A DNA stretch of 64,000 nt, taken from NCBI RefSeq assembly GCF_000785555.1, contig NZ_CP009129.1:1736001-1800000 (forward strand), given 5' to 3'. The position numbers and the translations under genes were made by a program. The notes under the pieces are model-generated. The model worked only from the letters and a program-made list of their open reading frames with translations, ran no database searches and was not told where the DNA came from. Source of the stretch: Planococcus sp. PAMC 21323. Its GTDB lineage: Bacteria > Bacillota > Bacilli > Bacillales_A > Planococcaceae. Positions 52,342 through 62,010 of this stretch are shown here, in pieces. Numbering within the stretch: the first letter of the stretch is position 1; each line of letters starts with the position of its first letter.

Positions 52342-53480
52342 TGATTATCATCCTGTGGCATCAGCTGTTCGTATAAGCCTTCATATTGCTCCAAAATTTT
52401 TGAAGAATGAAAATGTGCAGACACTGTATCCAATGCGCCTTGACGCAAGTTTTGCAATTGAGTTTCATCACTCAACATGTCTACAATATATCGAGCAGCC
52501 TGTTCTGTGTCTCCTAGCTCAACAAGAAATCCATTGACACCAGGATTAATAATTTCAGGCATACCACCGATGTTTGCGCCTATAACTGGAACTCCGCACG
52601 CCATTGCTTCAAGTAGCACTAAACCAAACGCTTCTTTTTCAGAAAGTAACAGCTTGATGTCACTAATACTATAAAATTCTGCAAGGTCGTCTCGTTTACC
52701 AAGGAATAATACATGCTCTTCTAGTTTTAGGTCGCGCACTTGTTGAATGATTCTCCCCATTTCCGGTCCATCGCCTACTAATAATAATTTGCATTGAATT
52801 TGTTTACGGGCCAACGAAAAAGTTTCTACCACATCTTGTACCCGCTTAACTTTGCGGAAGTTTGAAACGTGTATCAACACTTTTTCAGCAGGATCAATGC
52901 CAAGTTGTTCCTTCAACTTCGTTTCGTTTTTTGGATGGTACTCTCTTTCATCGACAAAATTGTAAACTGTCTCAATCTTCTTATTGGGTTGAATAAGCTC
53001 ATAAGTCTGATCTCTGAGTGAATTAGAGACGGCTGTTACAATATCTGATTTTTCAATCCCATAACGAATTGCTTCTTTTAGGGAAGAATCCGATCCTAAT
53101 ACCGTAATATCGGTTCCATGGAGAGTTGTCACTATTCCAATATTCGACCCTGCCATATCACGTCCGAGTATAGCGCAAACTGCATGTGGAATTGCATAAT
53201 GAACATGGAGGAGGTCCAGCCCTTCATTTTTAATCACTTCAGAAATTTTAGTGGCTAAAGCAATGTCGTAAGGAGCGTATTGAAATACGGAATACGTATT
53301 GATATCAACTTGATGATTAAAAATATTTGGATATGTTTTATTTAAACGGAAAGGAGTGCTTGACGTAATAAAATGAACTTCGTGTCCTTTTTCCGCCAAC
53401 ATTTTTCCCAACTCTGTGGCAATAACTCCAGACCCGCCAACTGTAGGATAGCAAGTAATGCCGATTTTCATTTTTCGCAC
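52338..53480 (-). CDS. bshA: Bacillithiol glycosyltransferase BshA
   Basis: A 380-residue GT4 glycosyltransferase that joins UDP-GlcNAc and L-malate in the first step of bacillithiol synthesis. It has the N-terminal [20 protein letters not shown], the GDGPEM loop, the [21 protein letters not shown] motif that holds the nucleotide, and [14 protein letters not shown]. The start is a GTG at 53480 ([11 protein letters not shown]), supported by GGAG at 8 bases and by the MRKLKIGITCY start of homologues. In B. subtilis bshB1 sits next to it; here mgsA follows directly. Confidence 0.95.
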   Translation of the reverse strand: MRKMKIGITCYPTVGGSGVIATELGKMLAEKGHEVHFITSSTPFRLNKTYPNIFNHQVDINTYSVFQYAPYDIALATKISEVIKNEGLDLLHVHYAIPHAVCAILGRDMAGSNIGIVTTLHGTDITVLGSDSSLKEAIRYGIEKSDIVTAVSNSLRDQTYELIQPNKKIETVYNFVDEREYHPKNETKLKEQLGIDPAEKVLIHVSNFRKVKRVQDVVETFSLARKQIQCKLLLVGDGPEMGRIIQQVRDLKLEEHVLFLGKRDDLAEFYSISDIKLLLSEKEAFGLVLLEAMACGVPVIGANIGGMPEIINPGVNGFLVELGDTEQAARYIVDMLSDETQLQNLRQGALDTVSAHFHSSKILEQYEGLYEQLMPQDDNQ

Positions 53481-53491
53481 GTTATTCTCTC

Positions 53492-53896
53492 CTATCCTCT
53501 TCTTTCTCCAAGCAGGCGCCAGTCTATAAAGCCTTCTTTTAAGCCTTTAAGAAGAACTTCAGCCGTCCCCATATTTGTAGCTAAAGGAATGCCATAGACG
53601 TCGCACAGACGGATTAACGCCGTTACATCTGGTTCATGAGGTTGTGCAGTCAATGGATCACGGAAAAAAATAATCATATCCATTTCATCTTGTGCGATCA
53701 TTGCACCGATTTGCTGATCGCCACCCAGTGGCCCCGAACGAAAACGAGTAACTGCCAAATCGGTTTCGTCGATAATTCGTTGTCCTGTCGTCCCTGTTGC
53801 AAAAAGCGAGTGTTCAGATAAAATCTCTTCATACGCTAAAGAGAATTGAATCAGGTCATCTTTTTTACGGTCATGAGCAATTAGAGCTATATTCAT
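53492..53896 (-). CDS. mgsA: Methylglyoxal synthase
   Basis: A 134-residue enzyme that turns dihydroxyacetone phosphate into methylglyoxal. It has [16 protein letters not shown] at the start, the phosphate-binding TGTTGQRI, the [12 protein letters not shown] segment with the catalytic aspartate nearby ([10 protein letters not shown]), and the usual [14 protein letters not shown] end. It lies between dapB and bshA, with 11 to 13 base gaps on both sides. Confidence 0.96.
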   Translation of the reverse strand: MNIALIAHDRKKDDLIQFSLAYEEILSEHSLFATGTTGQRIIDETDLAVTRFRSGPLGGDQQIGAMIAQDEMDMIIFFRDPLTAQPHEPDVTALIRLCDVYGIPLATNMGTAEVLLKGLKEGFIDWRLLGERRG

Positions 53897-53909
53897 AATA
53901 TCGTCCCCT

Positions 53910-54710
53910 TTAATCGATTATGTGTTCTAAACCATAGATCAATTCTTGTTTTTCCATCACAGTTTGGATAGATAAAATCACACCTGACATAAATGAGCCT
54001 CGATTAAATGAATCATGTCGAAGTGTGAGCATTTGTCCTTCTCCGCCAAGTAACACTTGTTGATGAGCTACCAAACCAGGTAATCGAACACTGTGGATAC
54101 GCATACCGTCATAGTTTGCACCACGGGCACCTTCAAGAATTTCTTTTTCGTGGACATGTCCTTGTTCGTGAATCGGACGTTGCTGCGAAATCAGATGTGC
54201 CGTTTTCATCGCAGTGCCAGATGGAGCATCAAGTTTTTGGTCATGATGCATTTCAATAATCTCAATGTCGGGTAAGTATTTCGCCGCTTGTTCTGCAAAT
54301 TTCATCATTAGTACTGCTCCAATTGCAAAATTCGGTGCAATAATACACCCTATTCCCGAGTTTTTCGAAAGTGCCTTTAACTCTTTTAATTGTTCATCAG
54401 AAAAGCCTGTAGTACCAACAACTGGACGAATCTTCAATTCCAACGCCTGCTTTGTGTGTTCATAAACAAATTCTGGTGTAGTTAAATCGACAAGTACGTC
54501 CGGCCTAGTTTCAGTGTTGAGCTGCTCCAAATCAATAAAGATAGGCGCAGTAAAACTAGAAGGAAATAAGTTTGTGTCAGCTAATGTATCGCCTACTCTT
54601 TTGTAATCTAAAACTGAAACTAGTTCCATTTCAGCATGATTCATAACGGTATGTACTGCTTCTTTACCCATTTTCCCTCTTGCTCCTGCAATTGCTACGC
54701 GAATTGTCAT
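53910..54710 (-). CDS. dapB: 4-hydroxy-tetrahydrodipicolinate reductase
   Basis: A 266-residue NAD(P)H enzyme of the lysine/diaminopimelate pathway. The cofactor motif [11 protein letters not shown] is near the start, [11 protein letters not shown] in the middle, and the substrate-binding [15 protein letters not shown] has the catalytic histidine pair and the lysine near residues 150-160. It is cytoplasmic and overlaps the upstream ypjD gene stop by 4 bases (ATGA). Confidence 0.96.
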   Translation of the reverse strand: MTIRVAIAGARGKMGKEAVHTVMNHAEMELVSVLDYKRVGDTLADTNLFPSSFTAPIFIDLEQLNTETRPDVLVDLTTPEFVYEHTKQALELKIRPVVGTTGFSDEQLKELKALSKNSGIGCIIAPNFAIGAVLMMKFAEQAAKYLPDIEIIEMHHDQKLDAPSGTAMKTAHLISQQRPIHEQGHVHEKEILEGARGANYDGMRIHSVRLPGLVAHQQVLLGGEGQMLTLRHDSFNRGSFMSGVILSIQTVMEKQELIYGLEHIID

Positions 54711-55045
54711 TTATGTTCCTCTTTTCGTGTCCAGCGATTTTGGTCTCTACTGCTGAATTTATCAATTACTCGGTCATGTGCATCCGCTAAATTTATGTTC
54801 ATTGAGTTAGCCATACAGATTAAAACGAATAGGACGTCACCCATCTCTTCTTCGATACTGTTTTCAGCCTCTGAACTTTTCTTTTTTTTCGGACCGTACT
54901 CGTGCATGACTTCTCTAGAAAGTTCACCAAGTTCTTCGGTCAAACGAGCCATCATTTCCATAGGTTGAAAATAACCTTCTTTGAATTGTCCAATGTATGT
55001 GTCAACCTCTTGCTGAAGCTGTTTCATGGTTTTTTCGCCGCTCAT
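54707..55045 (-). CDS. ypjD: MazG-like nucleotide pyrophosphohydrolase YpjD
   Basis: An all-alpha NTP pyrophosphohydrolase of about 112 residues. The metal-binding pattern is EELGELSREV with EEEMGDVLFVLICMAN further on (E-x-x-E and E-x-x-D). The lysine-rich run GPKKKKSSEAE between them is a loop. The likely start is the ATG at 55045, behind GAGGAGCG; the frame opens further upstream without a better ribosome site. It is the first gene of the ypjD-dapB-mgsA-bshA-cca-birA chain. Confidence 0.9.
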   Translation of the reverse strand: MSGEKTMKQLQQEVDTYIGQFKEGYFQPMEMMARLTEELGELSREVMHEYGPKKKKSSEAENSIEEEMGDVLFVLICMANSMNINLADAHDRVIDKFSSRDQNRWTRKEEHK

Positions 55046-55143
55046 ATCATCACGCTCCTCAGTCAATCGTAAAGAAAACAATGCATGTTGTCAAAATACA
55101 AAATTTCAACGATAATACAGAGGTTGACATTTACGAAAGGGGC

Positions 55144-56019
55144 ATGGCGGAATTGAAAGAATTAAAACTAAAAAATGTTTTTTTCATCCTTATAGGAGCT
55201 GCTATTTATAGTTTCGGTTTTGTTCATTTTAATATTCAAAATGAACTAGGAGAAGGCGGTTTTGCAGGTATTACATTGATTTTGTACTTTATTTTTAATT
55301 GGGACCCTGCTTTAATGAACCTTCTATTAAACATTCCATTGTTTTTCATCGGATGGAAACTTCTTGGCAGAAAAGTCTTTCACTATACCATCATAGGAAC
55401 CGTAGCCGTTTCTGTATTTTTAAAGATTTTCCTTGTCTATGAAATACAAATTAATTTGCAAGATGATTTGTTTTTAGCTGCATTATTTGCAGGTGTTTTT
55501 GTAGGTGTTGGACTCGGAATTATTTTCCGTTATGGCGGTACAACAGGCGGCGTTGATATCATAGCGCGTTTAGCTCAAAAATACATAGGCTGGAGTATGG
55601 GAAAAACCATGTTTTTGTTCGATGCAGGCGTGATTATGTTATCATGGCTGACATTTCTTGATCACCGCTCAATGATGTATACGCTTGTCGCAGTCTTTGT
55701 AGGTGCGCGCGTTATTGATTTTGTACAAGAAGGAGCTTATTCTGGTCGTGGCGCTCTCATTATTTCAAATTCTCAAGAAGAAATCGCTAGTCGCATTGCG
55801 ATTGAAATGGACCGAGGTATTACAATTCTTCGTGGCTATGGCCACTTTACTAAAGAAGAAAGAGAAGTATTGTATTGCGTAATAGCAAAAAATGAAATTG
55901 TGCGCTTAAAAAATATTATTAACTCTGTAGACCCTCATGCTTTTGTTTCCTTAATGGATGTTCACGATGTGATGGGTGAAGGATTTACACTTGATGAAGA
56001 AAAACGACCAATCGAATAA
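55144..56019 (+). CDS. ypjC: YitT family membrane protein (YpjC)
   Basis: A protein of about 291 residues with five membrane helices in the DUF161 part (KNVFFILIGAAIYSFGFVHF onward, FRYGGTTGGVDIIARL) and a cytoplasmic DUF2179 part (GYGHFTKEEREVLYCVIAKNEI). Function unknown; the family is common in Bacillales. The start is uncertain: ATG at 55144, right after AAAGGGGC, or TTG at 55156. The frame is open to 54997 but that stretch overlaps the divergent ypjD gene. It ends at a strong terminator. Confidence 0.85.
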   Translation: MAELKELKLKNVFFILIGAAIYSFGFVHFNIQNELGEGGFAGITLILYFIFNWDPALMNLLLNIPLFFIGWKLLGRKVFHYTIIGTVAVSVFLKIFLVYEIQINLQDDLFLAALFAGVFVGVGLGIIFRYGGTTGGVDIIARLAQKYIGWSMGKTMFLFDAGVIMLSWLTFLDHRSMMYTLVAVFVGARVIDFVQEGAYSGRGALIISNSQEEIASRIAIEMDRGITILRGYGHFTKEEREVLYCVIAKNEIVRLKNIINSVDPHAFVSLMDVHDVMGEGFTLDEEKRPIE

Positions 56020-56030
56020 TTTTTCCACGA

Positions 56031-56059
56031 AAAAAACGGCCCGCGTTGGGCCGTTTTTT
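56031..56059. terminator. Bidirectional terminator between ypjC and yugP
   Basis: AAAAAACGGCCC (56031-56042) pairs with GGGCCGTTTTTT (56048-56059) around GCGTT. Confidence 0.94.
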
Positions 56060-56742
56060 TATGAGCGATTCATGCCTGTATAGATCAAGATTAATCTAGC
56101 AAGTTCAAGAACTGCAACTGCTGTAGCTGCCACATAAGTCATGGCTGCAGCACTTAACACTTTTTTTGCATGGCGTTCTTCTTCGTTTCGAATAATGTTA
56201 TGTGATAGTAATTGGTCCATCGCTCGACTTGAAGCGTTAAACTCAACCGGCAAAGTGATCAGCTGGAATACTACACCCGCCGCTAATAAAATAATACCGA
56301 TCAATAACGCGCCACTCCATGCGGAGAAGAAGCCAATCATAATAAAGATCCACGACATATTTGATGAAACGTTAACGATTGGCACAAGGCGATGTCGCAG
56401 ACGCAAGAACGAATAATCCTCTGCATCTTGAATAGCATGACCTACTTCATGAGCCGCTACCGCAGTACCCGCAACTGATGCCTCGTTATAGTTATGGCTA
56501 CTGAGTGCCACAATCTTTGTTAACGGATTATAATGATCACTCAACATGCCTCGACTTTCAATGACTTTAACATCTTGTAACCCATTAGCATCCAAAATAA
56601 TACGTGCTACTTGAGCACCTGTGTGACCTGATGTCGAACGAATTTTTGAGTATTTAGCATATGTTCTTTTTAATTTAAATTGAGCCCATAATGGGATGAT
56701 TAGCAAAAGGATAAAATAGAAGATATAACCGCCTATTCCCAT
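56059..56742 (-). CDS. yugP: Membrane zinc metallopeptidase, YugP family
   Basis: A 227-residue neutral zinc metallopeptidase-type membrane protein. The HEXXH motif is in AVAAHEVGHAIQDAED near residues 93-105, after NPLTKIVALSSHNYNEA, and three or four membrane helices surround it. The substrate is unknown. The gene lies between ypjC and ypjA in this species. B. subtilis has the homologue elsewhere, so the insertion is a difference in order. Confidence 0.9.
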   Translation of the reverse strand: MGIGGYIFYFILLLIIPLWAQFKLKRTYAKYSKIRSTSGHTGAQVARIILDANGLQDVKVIESRGMLSDHYNPLTKIVALSSHNYNEASVAGTAVAAHEVGHAIQDAEDYSFLRLRHRLVPIVNVSSNMSWIFIMIGFFSAWSGALLIGIILLAAGVVFQLITLPVEFNASSRAMDQLLSHNIIRNEEERHAKKVLSAAAMTYVAATAVAVLELARLILIYTGMNRS

Positions 56743-56793
56743 GTCTAAATCAACACCTCTTTCTACTTGATACTCTTATTTTACTTAAATTAG

Positions 56794-57408
56794 TCAATAT
56801 TGGTCAACTGAAATGGATTGCGCTTTGTTTAAATGAGCAACATAAAAGGCGAATCCGACACAAATAATTGAAAGCCAGAATGTAAAATAACCAATTTGAC
56901 TACTATACTCACTTAATCTACTATATATAGGCATTTGCCCAAAGACATAATCGATTACATCGTTATGCAATGTCCAAACAGCTGTTAACGCAACAGATAG
57001 CCAACCAAAACGATAATGTTCGATATAAAGCACAGCTTGTAACGCCATCGCAAAATGTGAGCCTATTAGCATCCAACCTATCCAGCCAATTGAACCGGTT
57101 TCCCATAATGTGAGCAAGTTCATCACAACTGCCCATAGGCCATACTTAATCAATGTGACAAAAGCCAAGGCTTCAATTAATCGATTGCGTTTGCCGAAAA
57201 TCCACAAACCAAGCACAATAGTGAAAAATAAACTTGCAGTCGGGCTATCGGGTACAAAAATCAGAAAAATTGGTTCTGTAATTTTTAATTGCCAGCCATA
57301 CCATATGTATCCATATACCGAACCTGCTAAGTTTACTATAAATAACAAAATTAAAAATGGTCGATACATCAACCAAGTTGAAATTTTAACTGCAAAGGAA
57401 AGCATCAT
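56794..57408 (-). CDS. ypjA: YpjA membrane protein (DUF1405)
   Basis: About 204 residues with five or six membrane helices and few charged residues, of unknown function. Motifs seen are FVPDSPTASLFFTIVLGLWI and YGLWAVVMNLL, characteristic of the DUF1405 family. The start is the ATG at 57408, behind AAAGGAAG (the open frame begins with a TTG at 57423). It follows qcrC in the usual place, across a terminator. Confidence 0.88.
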   Translation of the reverse strand: MMLSFAVKISTWLMYRPFLILLFIVNLAGSVYGYIWYGWQLKITEPIFLIFVPDSPTASLFFTIVLGLWIFGKRNRLIEALAFVTLIKYGLWAVVMNLLTLWETGSIGWIGWMLIGSHFAMALQAVLYIEHYRFGWLSVALTAVWTLHNDVIDYVFGQMPIYSRLSEYSSQIGYFTFWLSIICVGFAFYVAHLNKAQSISVDQY

Positions 57409-57430
57409 TTTTCTTCCTTTCAAGATAGAA

Positions 57431-57458
57431 AAAAAGAGTCGGTTTCCCGACTCTTTTT
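57431..57458 (-). terminator. Terminator of the qcrABC operon
   Basis: AAAAAGAGTCGG (57431-57442) pairs with CCGACTCTTTTT (57447-57458). The T run lies on both strands. Confidence 0.92.
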
Positions 57459-57468
57459 CTATTAATAA

Positions 57469-58251
57469 TTATTCTGCTTCAAGGCCTGAAATAAACTCAG
57501 CTAGAACTTGCAGATCTTCATCTGTTCCGTCCCAAGATGGAGGCATTACTTGATTGCCGTCTTTTTCAATCCCGTTAACAGCAATATCAGCGATTTCTTC
57601 AGGAGTTAAACCAGTACCAGCAAGAGAAGGTCCAACTGCTCCTTCTAAATTATCGCCATGGCAACTAATACAAGCGGCGCCAGCATAAACTTCATATCCT
57701 GGATCAGTCGTATCAATTTCCACTTCTTCTTTAATTTGTCCTTGCGCTTCAGCAGCTTCCCAGTCATGGTTTGCTACTGATTCCCATGTTAGGAAAATGA
57801 TTGATATGATAGCAAGAATCATAAATCCTGTAGGTAATGGGCGTTTTGAAGGACGTCTTTCCGGACCGCGGTCTAAGAACGGTGCTAACATAAGTGCTCC
57901 AAAAGCAAGGCCAGGAACGATGATAGCTCCAACCACGTTAAATGGTCCAGATGCAAATTCGTATTTTAGTAATTGATATAAGAACAAGAAATACCAGTCT
58001 GGTAAAGGAATATATGCTGTATTCGTTGGATCAGCCTGACCTTCAAGAGGTGAAGGATGAGCAACCGTCAAAAGCAGATAACCGATTAAGAAGACTGCAC
58101 CAATCATCCATTCTTTCAAAAGGAAGTTTGGCCAGAAAGCTTCTGTTTTACCAGGGTATTCGGAGTAATCTTTAGGAACATTCGGCTTACGGAATTCCAT
58201 ACTTGGAACACGCGAATCCCCTACAAATTTCATCCCTTTTCCGCGATGCAT
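57469..58251 (-). CDS. qcrC: Menaquinol:cytochrome c reductase cytochrome b/c subunit
   Basis: A 260-residue fusion of a subunit-IV-like membrane part (four helices, PLPDWYFLFLYQLLKYEF with the quinone-site PDWYF) and a C-terminal cytochrome c domain. The haem site is CISCH in GAACISCHGDNLEGAVGPSL, and the methionine ligand is likely in QVMPPSWDG. The start at 58251 follows AGGAGGG. It is the third gene of qcrA-qcrB-qcrC and passes electrons to cytochrome c. Confidence 0.96.
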   Translation of the reverse strand: MHRGKGMKFVGDSRVPSMEFRKPNVPKDYSEYPGKTEAFWPNFLLKEWMIGAVFLIGYLLLTVAHPSPLEGQADPTNTAYIPLPDWYFLFLYQLLKYEFASGPFNVVGAIIVPGLAFGALMLAPFLDRGPERRPSKRPLPTGFMILAIISIIFLTWESVANHDWEAAEAQGQIKEEVEIDTTDPGYEVYAGAACISCHGDNLEGAVGPSLAGTGLTPEEIADIAVNGIEKDGNQVMPPSWDGTDEDLQVLAEFISGLEAE

Positions 58252-58291
58252 AAGTGTTCCCTCCTTAAAAAAATCCTTGTTGCGGGATAAA

Positions 58292-58966
58292 TTATAGCGG
58301 TCCTGAAATACCTTGTCTTCTAATCATGATAAAGTGAGCAGCTAGCAACCCAAGCAACGCTGCAGGTAAGAAGAAGACGTGGATAGCGAAGAATCGTGTC
58401 AAAGTCTGTGCACCAAGAATTGTTGAATCCCCAGCCAATAGAATTTTGATCGATTCACCGATTACCGGTACAGAAGCTGCAATTTCAATCCCAACTTTTG
58501 TAGCAAATAAAGCTTTCATATCCCATGGAAGCAAGTAGCCTGTAAAGCTTAATCCAAGGATTACGCCGAATAGTAGTACGCCTACTACCCAGTTTAGCTC
58601 GCGAGGTTTCTTATAAGAACCTGTAAAGAATACTCGTAGTGTATGAAGGAAGATCATAACAACTACTAGTGAAGCTCCCCAGTGATGCATCCCACGCACG
58701 ATTTCTCCAAAAGCAACTTCATTTTGAAGATAGTAAACCGACTGCCAAGCATTTTCAATATCTGGCACATAATACATTGTTAAGAACATACCGGATAAGA
58801 TCTGAATTACTGTAATGAAAAATGTAAGTCCCCCAAAACAATAAACAAATGCTGAAAAGTGGTGTGCGGGGTTTACGTGCTCAGGTACTTCATGGTCAGC
58901 AATATCACGCCAGATAGGCGTAATGTCTAATCGCTCATCAACCCAATCATATAACTTGTTTAGCAC
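58292..58966 (-). CDS. qcrB: Menaquinol:cytochrome c reductase cytochrome b subunit
   Basis: A 224-residue cytochrome b6 type protein with four membrane helices. Two haem-ligand histidine pairs are set in VRGMHHWGASLVVVMIFLHT and FFAIHVFFLPAALLGLLAAH, with the GYLLPWDMKAL quinol-site segment between. The start is a GTG at 58966 behind AGGGGGT. It forms the bc complex with QcrA and QcrC in the membrane. Confidence 0.97.
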   Translation of the reverse strand: MLNKLYDWVDERLDITPIWRDIADHEVPEHVNPAHHFSAFVYCFGGLTFFITVIQILSGMFLTMYYVPDIENAWQSVYYLQNEVAFGEIVRGMHHWGASLVVVMIFLHTLRVFFTGSYKKPRELNWVVGVLLFGVILGLSFTGYLLPWDMKALFATKVGIEIAASVPVIGESIKILLAGDSTILGAQTLTRFFAIHVFFLPAALLGLLAAHFIMIRRQGISGPL

Positions 58967-58987
58967 TGGTGTCGTACCCCCTAACTA

Positions 58988-59491
58988 TTAAACTAGTGTG
59001 TTGTCTCTTACTGCGCCGATTGCAACAAAACCATCTTGTTCTTTGACTTTATACTCATCAAGTGGTCCAAGCGGCGGTGTTCCCGGGATGTTTTGTCCGT
59101 TTTTCTCATAACGGCCTGCGTGACATGGACAGAAGAATTGTGTCGGGTGTTCTGGATCTCCGGCCCAGTTCACTGTACAGCCTAAATGTTTGCAAACTGG
59201 TGAAAGTGCGATTAATTTATCGCCTTCTTTATACACCCAAGCTGAATTCGTTACTTCAGATACATACCAAGCGTCTGTTTGTTCAAATGTAAAGTCGACG
59301 CGTACTGGCTCTTCCGTAATATCAGCTACAGCTTGATCAGTTAAAACGTAGTCTCCGCCTTCTTTTTCCTGAAGAATCGGGTCTACTGCAAAACGAACCA
59401 TTGGCATTAACATACCTGCTGCCATGAAACCACCTACACCTGTTAAAGTGTAGCCTAAAAATTGACGTCGTGATACACGATTATTACTCAT
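58988..59491 (-). CDS. qcrA: Menaquinol:cytochrome c reductase Rieske iron-sulfur subunit
   Basis: About 167 residues. The N-terminal SRRQFLGYT is a Tat-type signal anchor followed by one membrane helix, and the Rieske centre is CKHLGC with FFCPCHAGRYE about 18 residues on (two cysteines and two histidines). The start at 59491 follows GGGGGG; the frame opens at 59539 but those residues precede the ribosome site. It is the first gene of the operon. Confidence 0.96.
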   Translation of the reverse strand: MSNNRVSRRQFLGYTLTGVGGFMAAGMLMPMVRFAVDPILQEKEGGDYVLTDQAVADITEEPVRVDFTFEQTDAWYVSEVTNSAWVYKEGDKLIALSPVCKHLGCTVNWAGDPEHPTQFFCPCHAGRYEKNGQNIPGTPPLGPLDEYKVKEQDGFVAIGAVRDNTLV

Positions 59492-59631
59492 CCTTTTCCC
59501 CCCTCTAACATTCAAGGTCAGTCCAATGGACATACTCATTCAAATATAATTACTAGGACAACCTAATGATATATCAATCAAATCTTAAGGTCAATATCGC
59601 ATATAGCCTATTCAAGCAGTTTGTGAACATT

Positions 59632-60084
59632 TCATGAATGATGTGACCATTCTTTTGTAAATAGCGGCAATACCTGTCTCAATTGGTCTTCCATGACCGA
59701 ATTTTTAAAGGATTGGTCCATATCCTCCATCGGAATTGCCGGTAGCCATAAAACATTTTTTAAACTGTCAATTGTTCGCCATTCAGAATCTGTTGTTAAA
59801 TAAAAAATGTGTTTAAATTTTGTATGCGTTAATTCTGCCAACAGTTCATCTGCAATTCGCTGGCGATTTGCTCTTTTGCCATAAGAAATAGGCGGAAGCA
59901 AAAGGATCCGCCCTTTAAATTGCTTTTCTAGTAAAGCTGTTAAGTTTTGCAAGTATTCAGATGCGCCTGCACTTGACTTCATCCCAGCTTCACTTAAATC
60001 CAACTGCAAAAGTGGCACTACAGCTGTATCGATATAATCTTGTTGGCTTAAATATTGATCAATTTCTTTGCCGATAAAATGCAT
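59632..60084 (-). CDS. ypiF: YpiF family protein (DUF2487)
   Basis: A 150-residue protein of unknown function. It has MHFIGKEIDQYLSQQDYIDT at the start and LPPISYGKRANRQRIADELL in the middle, which fits YpiF of Bacillus, found between ypiB and qcrA. It is probably a soluble alpha/beta protein. It is co-oriented with ypiA-ypiB (9-base gap). Confidence 0.88.
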   Translation of the reverse strand: MHFIGKEIDQYLSQQDYIDTAVVPLLQLDLSEAGMKSSAGASEYLQNLTALLEKQFKGRILLLPPISYGKRANRQRIADELLAELTHTKFKHIFYLTTDSEWRTIDSLKNVLWLPAIPMEDMDQSFKNSVMEDQLRQVLPLFTKEWSHHS

Positions 60085-60093
60085 AGTGATTTT

Positions 60094-60654
60094 TCACTCT
60101 CCGTCTTTTTTAATAGCTTTGAACGCCTGTAATATCGCTGATAGTTCAAAAAAACGGTCGCGATCATTGGCATCTAATGCTTCATCAATTTGTTTATAAA
60201 TTGTTTCTTCATGGAAAACAGACATGCTTTCCTTTAAAATTTTCTCAGCAATTTGACGATCTTGTTCATCGATAGATGCATCTTCGGGTATATATGGATT
60301 TTCTTCCAATACCGACAAATATAATGGAGGTGGCGGAATGCTAGGGAAATTCAATTGGATATACAAATGTTCATCGGGATTTAAACGCAAATCATGAAAT
60401 GATTTTTCTGCATCTGCCGTCATTAAATTCCCTTTGTAAAAACGGAATGGGATTTCTTTCGAATCTGTTGAGGACATGACCATTGCGCGTGGACAATAAT
60501 GCGCTTCTTCAACAAAATGGGTTTTCTCAAGCAGATCTTCATTGCTCAACATATAATTTAAAATCCAAATGCATTCACGTCTTTTCATCTTGTAGGATTG
60601 CAAAAACCAACGGACAAATTGCTTTTTTTCACCTACTGATATTGAAGCGGTCAT
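60094..60654 (-). CDS. ypiB: YpiB family protein (UPF0302, IDEAL domain)
   Basis: A protein of about 186 residues with an N-terminal UPF0302 domain (FVRWFLQSYKMKRRECIWIL, then HYCPRAMVMS) and a C-terminal IDEAL motif region (YKQIDEALDANDRDRFFELS). YpiB binds or regulates other proteins in Bacillus, and its molecular role is not settled. I take the ATG at 60654 because AAAGGAGG lies 7 bases upstream. Confidence 0.92.
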   Translation of the reverse strand: MTASISVGEKKQFVRWFLQSYKMKRRECIWILNYMLSNEDLLEKTHFVEEAHYCPRAMVMSSTDSKEIPFRFYKGNLMTADAEKSFHDLRLNPDEHLYIQLNFPSIPPPPLYLSVLEENPYIPEDASIDEQDRQIAEKILKESMSVFHEETIYKQIDEALDANDRDRFFELSAILQAFKAIKKDGE

Positions 60655-60668
60655 GAAATTTCCTCCTT

Positions 60669-61922
60669 TCATTCAAAAGACTGTTGCCAATCAAACCATT
60701 CTGGATTTTCTGGTTCTAACACTTGCAGTTCTTTTATTATTTCGAGAGCGAGTTCTCTTTTCCCTTCTTCTATTAAAAATAAGGCATATTTCTTCAAAAA
60801 TACAACATCGTCTCTAAACGATGAATACGCTTTTTCATAGTAAACAGTTGCCTGCTTGTAATTTTCTAAGCGTTCGTAAGCTTCAGCTACCATTGGATAA
60901 AGACCAGCCCAGTCGTCTCCACTTTCAATCACCATTTCTGCAAGTTCAAGAACTTCTGCATCTTGTTCTTGCGCATGAAAGTACGATACTAATGTATAAA
61001 TGGCCTCCATGTATTCAGGATCTAGTGCAATTGCTTGACGTAGATGTTCTACACCTTCAGGTGCTTTGCCCAGTTTCAAAGCAAGCTTGCCTGCAAATAA
61101 GTACAGCTCCTTATCAAATTCATCTCTAGCAATTCCTTCACTTATTGCCTGATAAGCAGGTTGGTAATCTTCAGCCATATTATAACTTTGTGCTTTTAGC
61201 AAATAGGCAGAAAAGTAATCCGGATCAACGCCAATCAATTCGTCAAGTCGACGCACTGCCATCTCGTATTGACGAGTTTGAAATGCCGCAAATGCTGCGC
61301 CAAAAAGTACGTCGGGTGTCGCAAAATCTTCAAGCGCTTTTTCGTAATAAGGTAAAGCTTCTTCGTAAGCAGCTCCAGCACTATAAACTTCAGCTAGTCT
61401 TTCTGCGATATTAACACCTTCTATAACTACCTGTTGCGCTTCAAGCTCTTGATAAATTTTTGCCGATTCAAGATAACGTCCAGAATCTAGTAGCAGTTCA
61501 GCTTTTGCTTGTTGTAATAGAGGTTCTTCCGGCATTAAGTCTATCGCTTCGTTTAAACGATTCTCAGCTGCTTCAAGCAAGCCTTGTAATTGAAACAAGT
61601 CTGCTAATGATACAAGCGCTTGTGCATATAATTCGTTGTCTTTTGGAATTTCCATTAAGGCATTCAATGCATCATCTTCTCGATCAGCATCAATTAATAA
61701 ATTGGCTCGGTCGATCGTCAATTGTGCTTCTTCTGGGAAAATATATTGTAAATGCTCGATTACTTTTATGGCTTCTTCTACAAAGCCTATTTCTGCTAAC
61801 CATTCAGATAAACCGTATTGTTCGTCTGGGTCACCTTTTAGTAAATAATCATCTAATAATGTATTTAAGAGATTTGGGTCTCCTTGTTCTACCGCTTTTT
61901 GTATTTGTTCAATATTCGCCAT
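60669..61922 (-). CDS. ypiA: YpiA family TPR protein
   Basis: A 417-residue protein made of about ten tetratricopeptide-type helix pairs (AENRLNEAIDLMPEEPLLQQ; VRRLDELIGVDPDYFSAYLL; VEHLRQAIALDPEYMEAIYT). It is cytoplasmic and acts probably as a scaffold. It heads the ypiA-ypiB-ypiF set before the bc complex genes, as in Bacillus. Confidence 0.9.
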   Translation of the reverse strand: MANIEQIQKAVEQGDPNLLNTLLDDYLLKGDPDEQYGLSEWLAEIGFVEEAIKVIEHLQYIFPEEAQLTIDRANLLIDADREDDALNALMEIPKDNELYAQALVSLADLFQLQGLLEAAENRLNEAIDLMPEEPLLQQAKAELLLDSGRYLESAKIYQELEAQQVVIEGVNIAERLAEVYSAGAAYEEALPYYEKALEDFATPDVLFGAAFAAFQTRQYEMAVRRLDELIGVDPDYFSAYLLKAQSYNMAEDYQPAYQAISEGIARDEFDKELYLFAGKLALKLGKAPEGVEHLRQAIALDPEYMEAIYTLVSYFHAQEQDAEVLELAEMVIESGDDWAGLYPMVAEAYERLENYKQATVYYEKAYSSFRDDVVFLKKYALFLIEEGKRELALEIIKELQVLEPENPEWFDWQQSFE

Positions 61923-61984
61923 GCTATCACCTATTCCTTCACATTCTTACTTTCATCCTACACGAAATACTTCTATTATCATAA

Positions 61985-62010
61985 TAAAAAAACTCTCCAA
62001 ATGGAGAGTT
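61985..62010 (-). terminator. Terminator of aroA
   Basis: AACTCTCC (61991-61998) pairs with GGAGAGTT (62003-62010), with a T run on the minus-strand exit. The stop codon of aroA lies just upstream. Confidence 0.9.
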
